The notes: a model not told the origin generated them from the letters alone. Shown: positions 40,140-54,788, counted from the stretch's first letter. The stretch is DNA of 64,000 bases from Metopolophium dirhodum (GCF_019925205.1 NC_083564.1:8747491-8811490), one strand, 5' to 3'. A program made the numbers and translations.

Positions 40140-43100
40140 ATTTTTTTTTTTATTTATAATATATCAAAAAACAAGGATCTACATTTTTGAATAATGCAAA
40201 ATACATAAAAAAAACTTTCAACATGTTTAACTAATTATCATTTTGAAATTACTAAAAAAAAAACACAAAATTTTTTTGATACAAATTAAGTAAAGTAAAG
40301 TTAAGTTAAGTTAAATTTAGTTTAAATTATGTAGTTTATTAAAAACGTATCCTGTAGTTATTTTAAGTATAATTTTTGAGGAAAAATTTAATTTCTTTTC
40401 TACGTGAATCAATAAATAGCTACAAATTCTACAATAAAATAATATTAATGATTAAAAATAAATATACCTATGTATAATGTATATAGTTTTATTATATATA
40501 AAAATACCCTTATATCTTATGGACGGGTTATTGTTGAATAGTATAATTTATTAAGTTTAGTTGAATTATACAATAAGTACCGTTATAAATGTTTAGTCTG
40601 AACTCTATTTGATTTGGTTTTGTTTCGTTAAAATTATATATCCCTAGTAATATTTTTTTATTAAAAATAAAATTGATTTTTGTGTCTTAAGATACAAACA
40701 TAAAATGGTGTGTTCAAAATTTAAATCATTGGAAGTTGTGTGTATTTGTTAATACAAACTTTCAATGCCATTATATTATTGCGACATTGCTACTTGAAAT
40801 GTAACTATTCGGTAATATTTTAAAACGGTATTATTCTTACAATACTACAGGGCCATTGTGTGTCAGATTTAAAATTACGATTCCCATACGTATCATTTGT
40901 TAAATGTTTATCTACAATAACATTATATTAAACAATGTGGAATAATTTAAAACGTTTATAATAATATAAGTGGTATATGGAAAAAAATGTTTATATATTT
41001 TATATGTCTGTTTAGAATTGCTAGTTATACCATTGTGAATTTCAGAAACAGTTTTATTTCCCGATTCTTGCCCGCTAAAATGTAATCTTAAATTTATAAT
41101 GTTCAACCAATATACATTACTTTTGCTAGATTAACTTTTATATTTTTAAAAAAACTTTAATAATAATGACGTGGTCAATAACAAAATTATTAAACGTATT
41201 ATTTAATATTTCACATTTTAGGAGAATGATGAATCTACAGTTAGTTTAACAGTTATATTAACAAATATATTTCATACCCACTCTAGGTTGGCCTCTGAAC
41301 ATCTTAAGTTATTAATAATTCCAGTTTAAATATTAAATGCCGTATCATAATCAAATGCTCGAATAATATGTTTGGTGCTGAGTGGAAGCAAAACACAAGC
41401 CTGAATTAAGACCTGTGGAGCTCAAGGGACAATACTTGTTTAAGAACCCCCTCAATGGGGGTAAAAAATACAGTACTTATCCCTGTACGAATATTATAAT
41501 ATTAGCCGCATACACATAACTACTTTATAATTGCTCACGACTAATGAGTGTGCAGTGTTAAGAAATAATATCAATGATATAATTATTGGAATAAATCTCA
41601 TTAAATTTTAAGTAAAATACTAAAGTGTTACCTTAAAAAAAAAATAGTATAGCTTAATAGTTTAAACACTTTTTTATTACTTTAACCGTAAAATATTACT
41701 TAAGTGTAATAGCACAGAGTACAGGACTAACACTTTAAGAATTACACTTATTTTTATACAATACGGCCTAGTACCTATATTATAGTATTATTATTTCCAA
41801 TAAAATAATATAATTTTAAACTTAACATTCGCATATAATTTATACATACAAATATTAATATTTACAATATTAATTAGATAGTCGCTTTTATTTTTATTGA
41901 TTACAATATTAATTATATATGGAAATATATTATATAATATATAAGTATTTAAGCATTTAGATATCAGGTTTAATTAATTTTAACTAAATAGGCCAAATTA
42001 TTAAAATTAAAATGACTAAATACTATTCTAAAAACGGACAATATTGAAAAACACGGTTTATTAACGAAATGGAAGATGGTACTGGTATAGTGGTACACGT
42101 ACCATTTGTGGTATTACACGTACCGTTTTTACACAAATATAATATTTATAGTCTCATTATAATATTTTTACTAAGTTTTTATTAAAATTAAAATTACTAC
42201 TTCATACAATTTTAGCTACATATGTGGATCCTTAATATGACATGGATAACTTACCCCCTCCCCATAATCCGGGCCTGAAGGCAAACACACACACACAAGC
42301 AATGTGTTTTAAAATAAAGTACCTACCTTTACTTGTATATTAAACTTAAGCATATTTATCAAAAACATATTATGCTTCAGACTATTTAAAGTAGGTATTA
42401 TACTATCCATAAAATAAATGTTTATTTGTCTGTAAATAAAAACATATTTTAGAGATAAGGATTATTTTTTTCCAACCGAGTACAAACGTGTCATTTTATA
42501 GCGAGTGACACAATTAATATTTCTCAAGTAGGTACATTATAAATGAGGCACTTTTTATCATGTTAAACAGCACAGAAGAAGACTCAATTCATTTAACTGA
42601 ATTAGCTATCAACAATAACCATCATCATAAGTGAGGTTTTGGAAGGGTGTAAACACATTGTTTCACTTAAAGTTGAGTGCATGATTTCAAATTTGGCAAC
42701 TGCGACTAAACCTTTAGTTCAGACAGAGATACTCATACAATCGTATATCTATTCACTATAAGTCTTGCCAAATTATAAGTATGTCAACAAAACAATATAA
42801 AAACAATGTTTAAACAGTGATACGGTAGATTTAACTAATTTTTGCCAATTTTTGGTATATCTGTGTGGGCTCTTAACTCGGTTTTTTTTTTTAATTCCTA
42901 GTAAAATACAACATAAGAGGAATCTTGTAATACATTTGTAAAGCTTAGATGTTACAATTAAAAACTGTATGCATATTTACTATCAAATAATTTCGTGCAA
43001 ATATGATTTATTATGGTTATAAACAAAATTGTGACTGTATTTTTAAATTAGAGTAAACAACTTATAAAGAATCTTGTTATTAATATATTTTCAAACTTTT

Positions 43101-44105
43101 ACACTCAAACCAACAATTTTAGCATACATGAGTTGAAAAAAAAACTAAAAAATGTGTACAATTTCAAATATTTATTGTAATATTAAAATATAGCAAAAAA
43201 TAAGAGGCTTAATATTTTTTAAGTTATATCATGTTATAATATCATGGTTAGAGAAGGTCAATGTAAATATGTGGTCATACATTTATAAAGTATTCAAAGT
43301 CGCAACAGTTAGGTTATTTTTTAACAACAACAAAAAAAACAAAAAAAATGAAATTTATTTTTGCGTAAAATTTCTTGTTTTCTTTAATTTGATTTGGTCT
43401 TTCCAGTTATTTTGTAAAAAATTCGAAATTTTTACATTTTACAACTATAGAATGTACCTCGGAATGTAACAACAAGATTCAAAGAAACTTCATTCAAAGT
43501 AGAAAATGTATCCATTTTCACTGTTTCATAAGGTAAATTATAAACATTCGCAAAAAACGAGTACATATTATTGTAAAACCAATACACATCGCTTCGCTCT
43601 GAATATAAAAAGCATACATCATCGTAAAATAACAAAAGTTCTTTAAAACTATTTTTTACATTAGATGCTTCAATTTTTGGTGGAAATAAACTATAAAGGT
43701 AAAAATGTTGAAAAAAATTAGAAACGTCAAAAAATAGATGTGCCTTTTACTTTATTTTTTAAATAATAATAATTTATTCATCTTTGAGCTATCTTAGAAC
43801 AAAAAATATACCATTTATGCTGACCAAATGTTACATAAATTTTCACCAGCACATATTAATTTAACGGTTTAAAGCCCTTAAAATAATGTATCAATAACTG
43901 ATAAACAAACATAAATGGTTTTAGCAAAACAGTTTTTAATTATTTTAGAATTTATGTAAAATTATATTAAAAAAGAATACGTTTAACAAATTAATAATAA
44001 TATACCTACTCTAATACTATGAAAAATTGTTCTATTTGAAGAAATAAACGAACAGTTAATACTGAATAGGTATTCCATTTACCTAAGTATCACAGAACAT
44101 ATCAT
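40140..44105. other. AT-rich non-coding stretch
   Basis: No gene seen. Small items: a TTAAG-like tandem run near 40,288-40,318 and a CA repeat near 42,283-42,297. Next to the latter, CCCCCTCCCCATAATCCGGGC could be an element end, but no partner was found. Confidence 0.5.
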
Positions 44106-44119
44106 TATAATATTAATAA

Positions 44120-44386
44120 GGGCGACGGAGATGATTAAGGCGTCGGTTGCGACACACACCGGCGCCGGTTCGATGCCGGCCGCGGGTGGCATTTTTCTTC
44201 GGGCAAGTCACGGCGTCCGGAGAGAAGTGCCGCGATCCCCCACCCGGGCATGGCAGATATCTATGGGTGCCCACTAAAAAATCTGCCAAACCAAAACACA
44301 CGTATTTAACTTACAGTACCCACCCCCACAGTAAAAACCACCCAATGGCCTAAGTTACCGCAGGTTAATTAATAAAAAAAAAAAAT
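44120..44386 (+). mobile_element. tRNA-derived SINE, plus strand
   Basis: Second copy of the family found at 20,653-20,946. Box B, GGTTCGATGCC, is at 44,167-44,177. Box A is eroded by a small deletion. The body shares CATTTTTCTTCG, CACCCGGGCATGGCAGA, GGGTGCCCA and AATGGCCTAAGTT with the other copy in the same order. A tail of A at 44,374-44,385 ends the element. A perfect 10-bp target-site duplication, ATATTAATAA, lies at 44,110-44,119 and 44,387-44,396. The open frames over it are not genes. Confidence 0.93.
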
Positions 44387-44399
44387 ATATTAATAAAAT

Positions 44400-46650
44400 G
44401 CTTTATGGTCTTATTTGATTTATGTAATCAGACATCAGTGTTTTCAATAACTTTTGTTGCATTATTATCCATTAACTTTAAGTTTGATAAAGATAAAAAG
44501 CTAATGATAATAAACGACATTGTCAACTTGAATAGTTCATTTCATTGTTCTAATAAGAACTCGGGCTTAAATTTTTCCGTGCACAGTAATTAGTTTAGTA
44601 AATTGAATATTATCAAATAGTTTTATTTTTGATGAGTGATGATAAAATCAATTAATCACCTATTATAATAAATCATTTCAAACATTTTCTAATTATCTAT
44701 ATATCTTATGTTTCTCTAATATTGTAAACTAAATTAAAATTTTTTTTTATTTTAAAAGGACGCATTTAAGCATTTTCATTGCATAAATTACTTTTGTATG
44801 GAATATTGTTAGGTTTTATTGTGAATGTAAAATATGGTCTATGGATATATAGTTATATTGATAACTTCGAATCAGACTTATTGACGATAGATGGCAGTTA
44901 TTGCTTACGCTTAGAAAATATATTTGATTTTCATATTATCGAAGAATCCGCTATTAAATTATAATAATTTATATTTTTAAGTCGTTACCTCAATGGATCT
45001 TTTTAATTTCTAAGCCTTTAATTAGCAACAAATATATTTAATACCAAAATGACATGACTTATATTTAACACCCTATAGGTAACTTGTTCTATCAAATCAA
45101 TCTTGTTTCACTATTTTCTCGGAAGGTAAATGGACACGAACTTATTGTATACATTTGGTATTTATATATTTTACATAATTAATTTGATACTTTTATATCC
45201 GCGCACCTTTTCCAACCTAAATACTTCAATTATTTTATATTCGCTTCGTCTATAGCGACTTATGTAAAAAATTGCGGAAAACATGATTAAAATAAAATCA
45301 TCAATGCAAACCAATACTTTTCCCAACAAATATAAAAACTGACATTTTTGCAATCAAGCCTGTGGAATTTAGTACAAATTGAACAGAAGACCTATAATTC
45401 TAACTGTGTATATAGGTATTTGATGGTAACAAAACTTCAAAATCATGTAGGTAATCAATTATTATTCTTATTCTACAAGTTAAATAATTCATTTTTTTGG
45501 AATTTTAGAATATTATTTATTTATTTTTAATAACCAGAATTAAAATTTGTATCCATTTGGTAAATATATAATATTACGTAGGTACTATAGGTATATTCTA
45601 ACTTTTGGTTTCGAGACATGATATTCGAGGATTATATCATATAATATTCCCTTGGTTATAATCGATGTACTTTTTTAACGAAATTATTATTTGTTGATCT
45701 CATTTATTTGATTGTAAAAAGGTGCTATCATATGTTATAAATACTATAATATCCTTATAACCACAATATTGCAATCTGAAATTTATTTCATTTACTTTTA
45801 TAGTTTCAAATAGTTTCAGCATAATAGTGATAGTATATATTTTATAATACATTTTTTTTGCATAAGTTTATTTTTGTTTTATAAAAAAAAACATAGTTTA
45901 TGAGATTTTTTTATGATAATGCTAGTTTAATAATTTTTGATAATGGTTACTTAAATTATATGTTGATTTATACAACACCTTATTACTAGGTTTTTAAATT
46001 TAATATTCCAGGTAAAATGTTTCATTTTTAAACAAAAAATCAAAACATTCAAGATAACATAAAAATTCAAACCATAAAAAGTTATATAAAACAACAAGTT
46101 TCTTCAAAAAACAAGACAAATGTTCAAATAATTCTTAATATTGTAGAAGTCATTACATTAATAACTTTAGTTTTGTACTTGACATAGAATAAACATCCAA
46201 ATTTATTACACTAGTTGCCTTATTCAAAACTTTTTACAAGAATTATTCTATAATTGTAATTTATTTTACAAAAATAAATGTTTTCCACCATAATACACTT
46301 GGAATCTCAATGAAAAATATAACATTAAATAATTTTAAATAGTTGAAAAAATATTATAAAATAATGAAATTATTAAACTATCAACCGAATAGTTAACATC
46401 CGATTAATACTTGATTAGCTTTTTAAAATTATTTTGATTCATTCAACTATGCTTTTTGAAAAAATTAAGCATACCTTACAAAAATTATTTTCAAGTAAAA
46501 AATTAATACAAATAATTCTTTTAAAAATAATATTACATTCATAAATAAATATTTTTATAGCGAGTTAATTTATATTTTATATTTCATAAAAGTTGCAATA
46601 AATCATTTACGTAGTATTGTTTTAACTTCGAATACGACAAATTGCAAAAG
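44400..46650. other. AT-rich non-coding stretch
   Basis: No gene supported. A 61-codon frame at 44,779-44,964 starts at TTG and has a hydrophobic N-terminal part, but nothing recognisable. Confidence 0.5.
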
Positions 46651-46979
46651 TAAAGCCATTTTCGAGATTTCAAAATTATCTTGATACCATAGGAGAAAAA
46701 AATTGAAAAACTCATAAATGAACAGTACTATTTGTGTTTCATTTTTAATCTCAAAAATATGTGTACATATGCATGCATAATATTCAGGAGTTTTGTATGA
46801 TAAGGTTTAAAACTACCCCAAAACTTATGGAAACCTCTGTACTCAATTGAATTGTAGAGCTAGTTTCACAAAGCATAAATAAGTTCAATAGTACTATACC
46901 TATAATATTATTAGTTCAATATTCTAAAAGTAATTCGATTAAAAATAAATTTTAGAGTTGGAACAATGCGACGAATGTA

Positions 46980-47150
46980 TTGATTTTACAATGATGTGTG
47001 TTTTTTTTTTTGTGTATGAAATCACTTTTTATAGAAGAAAAAATTCTTCGATTTTCAACTTCAATACCTTTTCTGATAGGTTAGGTTAGATAGGAAAGTT
47101 AAACTAGTTGGTACTTTGGGAGATCAAAAGTAAAAACTCACAGTAATTTC
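46980..47150 (+). repeat. Aphid-type dispersed repeat, copy A (decayed)
   Basis: Shares TGATGTGTGTT, then a TTCGATTTT block, then CTAGTTGGTACTTTGGGAG at 47,104-47,122, then TCAAAAGTAAAA, in the same order and orientation as copy B near 54,112-54,270. The flanks at about 46,660-46,980 and 47,150-47,480 may belong to it too, but that rests only on remembered aphid repeats. Confidence 0.6.
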
Positions 47151-47159
47151 ATTAATCAT

Positions 47160-50100
47160 TAGGTAAAAAAAATAAAAAATAAATATGGAAAAGCAGGATT
47201 TTCTATGCAAAACCAGTTTTTTTATTTTGTTCTGAAGACGAATAATCATAGATACTTGAAACTGTCATACATTTTTTAAATAAGCATTTCCTATGTTTGC
47301 ATGAATTAAAAAATAATTATTAATCTTTTTGAGATATTCATTTGAAATTACACATTTTCAATTTTCAAAGCTTGAGAATTTCATACAATGTTCCTCATTA
47401 GTTGTTATTATAGCCACCTATTTAAAAATATTAATGATACATAGCATGCACGATTTTAAGCATTTTAAGTAAATCAAAAAATCTAAAATTATACTTAGTA
47501 GGATTTGACTATAATAAATTCTAATTGAGTACATACAATATTACGTAAATTACTCAATGAAGAGATACAATTGACATCTACAACAAGTAACAAATATACA
47601 TTATTAGAGTACTTTCCCCCTTTTTTACAATACATATTATTGCTTGGTTTTGTTTTTAACATAACATTATTATACCTAGCGTAATGTAACTTGTTACCAT
47701 AATATAGGTAAGTCTTCAATATTATGTAAGACGATGAAAATATATAGGTACAGTAGTTCAGTTATACCGCAGCAGTGTAAGATAATTCTGACACGGTTTA
47801 AAACTATTTGAATATGAAACCATTTGTCTCGATTTAAATATGATTTTACGTCGTAAATTCACACCCATTTCCTTAACACCTATGCAATATGTATATCGCA
47901 TATCGTGGCACATATGTTAATAATAAATCGTTTACATATTCTCTCATGTTTCACGATCAGATCCTGGCCATCAATCTTTATACATACATATATATATATA
48001 TATATACATATTATATGCATATAATACGCAGGCGGACATTTTATGCTTTCCCCTAAATGAGGGGTTATATCAGCAGTATTGTATAAGATTTCCTGTCCGA
48101 CCATTATGGAGTGTTCTTACCTGCTTGCCGATTATATTAAGTGGCTTATGAAATATGAAACGACGAATACGGCCGGCCAATAAATTAAAATTTTTAACAA
48201 ACTGCTTTGGTTTTAAATAATGTTAAAATATGTAGCGTTTAGGCTTGAAGTACATTTTATTATTGCGTTATTATTTATTTTTAACTGTGGGCAGTCAAAA
48301 ACATGATGAAATAATAAACACAGCGTTGTGCGATGGGGAGTTATAGTATTATTATGTTCGGACTTAAGATTAATGGAAATAAACAATGTGTTAATAATAT
48401 AAGTTTAATGATAAATATTTGATATTTTTTCACGATCCTTAAAATAATGTTGTGTTCAATGTAAAATATTTTACCTATATAGGTACAAATATTCAAGAAT
48501 ATACGTTTATTATCATATAAAAAATTGTTTAATTTATATCCATATTATATAATCATCTGTCAATGAAAATATCAATGACCTGGGGAAGTTTAAAAAGGAA
48601 GAAATTTAAAAAAACAACTATCCTGTTTTTTTTTTGTACTTACGTAACTAACGTTAAATGTATGATCCTATATTAAACCAATTGTAAATACATAGGTAGT
48701 AAATGTTATTAGGCGCACTGTAATTGTATACAATTTTAATAATCTATTTTCAGAGAATATAATACTGTAACAAGTTCTATTTTTGACACAGAGTATCGAT
48801 AAAATGATGTCGAATCAAAATTCATACATCTTAATAATTAATCTGATGTTCAAGTTTTCTTTTAAGTTTATGGAACTACTCATTTTCCTGTTTAACGACC
48901 CACGACCCACGGAGACCGGTATTTCTTACATTTTAAGCGTATTATGTTTGACTGAAGAAAATCCCTCAATAAACTCCCGGAGGTAATTAAAAAGCCAATA
49001 TTTAGGTGTATCATTAATTATTTAAGGATAAGTAGGTATATAATATAGTACATATTCACTCGATGTAAATATGTAATATAATAAAATTCTCCCGACTAAA
49101 ATCGTATACGCATTATATGCTTATGAATTATATAAGATATACATAATTATGTTTTATGTTCATGTTTAAGTATTTTGTTTATACATACAATATAATATTT
49201 TAAACCATATTTTGATGTTTTATTATTCACCGGCAGCTCATTTTTGGTTCGTCAACATTGAACAAACATAATATTCAAGTTTTTATAAAATATTATTAGC
49301 TTAAAACGTTTGGATTGCTAATATATTCTATTTTTGAACATTTTAAACAAAAGAACGGAACATGTATGACAACCGTTAGATAATTTGACGATCGAGCGAT
49401 CGAATAGAATATAATCAAAGCAGCCTATCTATTCGTTTCTCTTGTAAATATACAGCACTAAAATATCAAAGATTTCTACTCAATTTAGAAGAACCCCTTC
49501 GTTAGTCCCAAATACTCCCAATGATAGGTACCAAGGTATATTGTATCACACAATCGAATTTAATATTACCAAGTCAAATAATTCGATTTAACTCACAAGT
49601 CTAGAAATCCAATATTATTCATTTAAATTGATACTTTTAAGTGGTTCAATAACTATGCATGTGGAAATTTAACTAATCATCAATTATAAACTGAATGTAA
49701 TCAACTTTGAAATTAATTACAGTCGTAACTTTATTATGTATACTTATTTGAATTGATATAATATAGGAACAATTGTATATAAATTATACACCAATCGTAT
49801 ACTTTAAAAATTGCCACCATGACATTTTTAAAACATTTACACATTTCTTAATTATTTAATGTATGGAATATTTAATACAATATTCATGTTTATATTTCAT
49901 AAATAACATTTAAAGGTCATAATATGAAGGACTAACATATTTAATATACGATGAAAAATACACTTATTAATTATGTCTGATAATATTGTGGTAAGAAAGT
50001 GTTGGTTTATAAACAACAACTATAATCTACCTATATTATGCTTTATATTATAATATAATAAACTCAAGCCGAAGTGCGTCACTGGATGCCGGATGGTTCT

Positions 50101-53100
50101 CCCCCCCCCCCTCCCACACATCGTCAAATCTTAACGCATCAAATAACTAAATGTCATCACTTATGATTATGATATTGTACTACATATAATATCATGTACG
50201 TATAATAATTATTGTACAATTATCAAAATCAAAATTAATATAATAATAATATTAACTAATATTATAATATATACTTTTTTTGTTTTTTTACAGGTAAGAA
50301 TATAATTACAGCTCTTTAATAATTACCGAGGTTTAAGTAAGGTAAGATAAATAATATACATTATAAGGGTGTCCGATTTTTGGAGGTTTCGTAGTATTTT
50401 ATATTATATTGTAAAGAAAAATATTATAGCTTAGTATTTTAAAACAAAGGAAAAAAAATTATACACAAATGTATTAGTCTCTATATTATACAGATACGAT
50501 TTGTTTGACCTTGGAACATATAAAAGATAAGATACAAGATAAGTATGGGTTACTAGGAAGTTTATAACACGATATTTAAAAATAATAAAATAAATAAAAT
50601 AATGTAATTCGTATATGCAGACAAAATACAACAATCTATAAGCCAAGAATGACTACTTTTGAAATAAATTGTATTATGTATTCACGCAGAAGTTTTTCAC
50701 TTATATTAAGTATCATATTATTATGTATTTTAAAATACTTCTTAAACGAAAAAATCCAAATGTATTTACTTCGTAAGTCATAAAATCGTAGGTACGCGGA
50801 ATAAGTCACTTGGATTAATCGTTTAGGGTTATATTACTTTATAAAACATTTTACAAGGCATATTAACTTATAACAAATTCACATCAAAAGATTATTAAAA
50901 ACATATTATATACATTTTTTTCAAATATTATTTAAAAAAATATTATAATTAAAAATAAGAGTTTTTTAATTCAAATATAAATAAATAATACATACTCATT
51001 TAAACATTTGTTAATATACTAATTATTGCAATCTGTTATTCTTTATTTATATAATTCCATTTTTTGTTGCATACATACTTATTGTAAAATTAACAACACC
51101 TGACGATATGGCATATTGTAATAGTCGGAAGGAATTCATTGATAAAACTATCAATAGCAGAAAACTTTATTTACATAATACGAGGATCAACATTAAAGTC
51201 ATCTCAAAAATCAATCAATACAATTAATAAATTATCGTTATTTTATTTTTGTCATATACTTAGTGCTATTTAATGATTTTTAAAAAAAAAAAAGAAAAAA
51301 AGAATAGGTATACAGCAAAGTTATACAATAATAAATAAGTATAGTTATACACAATGTAACAATAGGTATTATCATGACGTGATTGAAAAGATTTTCATTA
51401 ACACTGACTATTTATACAACCGACGATCTTTATAAAAAAAAATGATCATAATCATTTTATGAGACTGACCGATGAAAAAAAAAAAGATGAAACTTAGCCA
51501 AACTATAATAACTTCTTCTCTTCATTTAAAACCTATTATTTATCATTATTTGTTTGTATGAAGTTATTTAAACTACCTACACAATAAGTGATGTAAGAGC
51601 ACAAAAGAATGAATAAATGTTTTTGTATAGACAATTTTGATGTGCCCACTTGGGTTCGATAACTCAAAAGTCAAAAGGGCTGCTCGGATAATCGATAAGT
51701 GCTTGCTTAACAATATTTTACCACTTGTGCGCAGTGCATAAAAAAAACATCCTTTCTTCTTGAATTTGGTCTAGAGGCAGAAGAGTGAACCGATTGAACC
51801 GAGGTAGAGTGGGAGAGTGAATGCAAAAATAGAGAAAGGAAATAGAAATGGTGAGGAATGGAGAAGAGAAACAACGAAAGAATTTTCAATAACGTGAAAT
51901 CTTGCGACAGCAAAGAGACACATGACACACATTTAACCACTTTCCTGCCCTTTCGATATTTGAAAGGCAAAAAACAACACTCTTAGGAATACTATAAATT
52001 CTCAGTTTCGAATCGGCTTCCATGGTCGTTACGACTATACGACTATTGGCGAGTATAAAGGAAAATTCAATTTTAATTTTACCTTTTTCTATTTGTCCAC
52101 CAAATACATTTTATGAAAATACTCTCTTCTTTTATTTAAGTCCTTTATTATTGACGGTGCACAAGAAACATAATAATATGTTCTAGTTTTATAATAATTG
52201 TATTTAAACAATGCTCATTCAATGTTCATTGAAACAATACTAATTGTGTTGAACGCGAATAGACGTATTTTATGCATTTATCTAATAATATTTAAACTTA
52301 ATAGTATTCCTAAATAATAGCTTGATGTACTCGTAATATAATATAATAATCATGTATTGAGTATGTTCAAACGCATGTAGGAAACAAATTTGGAGTATCT
52401 AAAAGCGTCGTGTTTCCGTAATTATTATAAAATAAAGTTGTAATACTGCATGCAAGTGTTGTAAAATAAGGTATACAATTGCACGACAGTAGTAGTTGAA
52501 GTTGCCGTTTTATTAACATGACATAACCCCAAGTGTCATAAAATGACACGGAATGGCAACACTGTGATTTTTCTCGAAATCAAATAGGGTTAGTGTGAAA
52601 TGAACGTCTGAATTTTATTGTTGTCACACACGTATAACAACTATTCAGTTAGACGTCGTGGTTGTTTGAAAGTGTAACACCACAACACATCCTATATAGT
52701 ATATTCACATGAACTAAAGCTCAGGAAAACAAATATAAATTTTAAATTTATTCCAAATAATATCGATATCCATCGAGATTACATTTGAAAATACATAGTA
52801 ATAATTATGAATGTATTATTATGTCCAATACATTTATTTTGTACGATTAAAGAAAATAATATGATATTAAAAATACGCTGTGTGGTTAATATTAAAATTA
52901 ATGTAGAATTATATCAATCAAATTGCTTGATGTTGAAACTTGAAACTAGGTAGGTATGAAACCGTTAAATCAAGTTTAGATTTATGCCGTTAAATTAATT
53001 CTGTATATTATTATATAAGAGAATATTAAAAGTAAAATTACAATATTTTTAATTATATTTCATGCATGAGAAGACATATTTTATGATACCACAGATCGTC

Positions 53101-53360
53101 GTTATTGAATCGCCCCGAATATCGACATACTTGACTGGACTGGTTAGTGTTAATTTAAACTGATTTGACCACACCGATTTGATAGGTTTCTTTCAACGTC
53201 TTGTACGATAATGAATAATAATTATTAGTATTTAGATCAATCGTAGACACACATAGTATATAAAAAGTTTGTGAATTTTTATTTGTTTCCGACATAATGG
53301 ATCGTAACTGTAATAAAATACTCGAAATCTTAATGCCGTGAAAGGTATAATATACAGTAA
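47160..53360. other. AT-rich non-coding stretch
   Basis: No gene supported. It holds a (TA)n run at about 47,989-48,006, an 11-C tract at 50,101-50,111, and a possible small exon at 48,792-48,982 (see findings). The GA/CT-rich patch at 51,770-51,880 explains the leucine/serine-rich minus-strand frame there. Confidence 0.5.
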
Positions 53361-53370
53361 GTGTGTATGA

Positions 53371-53394
53371 GTGTGTGTGTGTGGGTGTGTGGGT
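53371..53394. repeat. GT microsatellite
   Basis: GT units with two GTGGG interruptions. It is complementary to the CA repeat about 180 bp downstream. Confidence 0.9.
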
Positions 53395-53576
53395 GCTTAT
53401 TGCAGGCATGGTTATTCGTAAAAACTATATAGTTTAAAATTATGTGTAATCGCCCATAAACGTATATAGTGCCTGTGTAGGTTGAACGCGGTCCTACTTA
53501 AAGTCAAGGCGTCAAACATTAACCGCGTCCTTAATTTTGACGGTTGAAAACTTCTGACCAAACAGATTTCGAAATG

Positions 53577-53608
53577 CACACACACACACGCACACACACA
53601 CACACACC
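53577..53608. repeat. CA microsatellite
   Basis: CA units with one ACGC interruption. It pairs in principle with the upstream GT run. Confidence 0.9.
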
Positions 53609-53639
53609 ACGCACGTACATTTCGTGTTATACACTCTTT

Positions 53640-53960
53640 GTTGGGTGGATACACACCGTAGCAGCAGCGGGTGTGCCGGCGAAATATATAAATTGACCGG
53701 GTAGCAAATGGACCGAAAAACTAACCGTTTTCAGAAATTACACCCATCAAAAGTTTCGAATAAAAGCATTTATACACTCGGTCGCGTCACAATAGCCCTT
53801 CTGTGCTGAGCTGCGGCCGTCTCCGCAAAAGTGTGTACCACCTCCGCGGCAAAAAGCTGCGACAACCGAACGTTTGGGAGGCCAAAATATATCGTTGCGA
53901 CGATTTCCCACGACGCGCACTATACATCCACTGGCTGCAACTAGCGCAATTTCATCTCAC
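53640..53960. other. GC-rich island followed by pyrimidine-rich tract
   Basis: CpG-rich stretch with AT-rich flanks and TATA-like words (TATATAAA near 53,684, ATAAAAG near 53,760). From 53,960 to 54,080 the plus strand becomes a GT run followed by long C/T-rich sequence, which yields a hydrophobic frame starting at a GTG. I do not call that frame a gene. Confidence 0.35.
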
Positions 53961-54111
53961 TCAATCTGTGTGTGTGTGTGTCCTTTCCTACTTTTCTCTC
54001 GTTTTTATTCTTTCCTTTTATCTTTCTGTCCTTCTCTTTTTAATATTTCATTTCTCTTTCATTCCATTTTTAAACACGATTGTTTGTTATTTTAGTCCCA
54101 GAGCAAATCGA

Positions 54112-54650
54112 TGAATGTATTGATGTGTGTTCTTATTTTACTATAGGGTCTGTCATCACATTTAGTGGCGGTGAAAATGATTCGATTTTTAACTTTGAGG
54201 GTGATTTTTGGTAGTGAATTGGATCTAGTTGGTACTTTGGGAGTCAAAAGTAAAATATTCCTAGTACTAGTATAATTATAGGTGTAATTAAAAAACGAAT
54301 AACCAAACTATGTCACCAAATGGTTATAATGTCATTTTCTACACATGGTATAATATTTTCAAAATATTTTGACTCTTTTTGAGTTATTTATAGACATTTG
54401 TCGATAAAAAACTGCTTTAATTTAAAAATATTTTTCGTGGGTACAAGAAACTTGTAACGCATATTATTATATTTTATACTCACGATTACATCTTCAAATG
54501 TATCTAATATTTTTGGAAAACATTAATTCAACCTACCGTATTACTAATAATAAAATTAATTAATTTAATAGCAACATAGGCATAATAATATTATCATACA
54601 ATATACTTAGCACCTAATCTAAACAGACTGTCTTCGGTCAGAATCGTTTT
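54112..54650 (+). repeat. Aphid-type dispersed repeat, copy B
   Basis: Begins near TGATGTGTGTTC, holds CTAGTTGGTACTTTGGGAG at 54,235-54,253 as in copy A, and ends with GACTGTCTTCGGTCAGAATC at 54,626-54,645 plus GTTTT. The complement of that end matches the AACGATTCTGAGCGGAGACGG block at 63,650-63,670 of copy C with few mismatches. There are no coding frames. The superfamily is not determined. Confidence 0.65.
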
Positions 54651-54771
54651 ACGTATCAAATAAATTGTCATTAAATTATAATTTAACACATACATTACAG
54701 TGGCTTATACTTCAAATTGCGAGGTACACTCGACACCAACTGTCCAGCAGAGCGGATACCTATTTCCACTG

Positions 54772-54788
54772 TTTTTTTTTTTTTTTTT
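54772..54788. repeat. T homopolymer tract (17 T)
   Basis: Uninterrupted T run followed by GAGTGGGGGGTGGG. Confidence 0.9.

Noticed and set aside
44113..44353. Frames of 62 and 68 codons on both strands
   Set aside because: They lie over the second SINE copy.
53803..54114. Hydrophobic 103-codon frame
   Set aside because: Starts at GTG and is hydrophobic because of a GT run and a C/T-rich tract.
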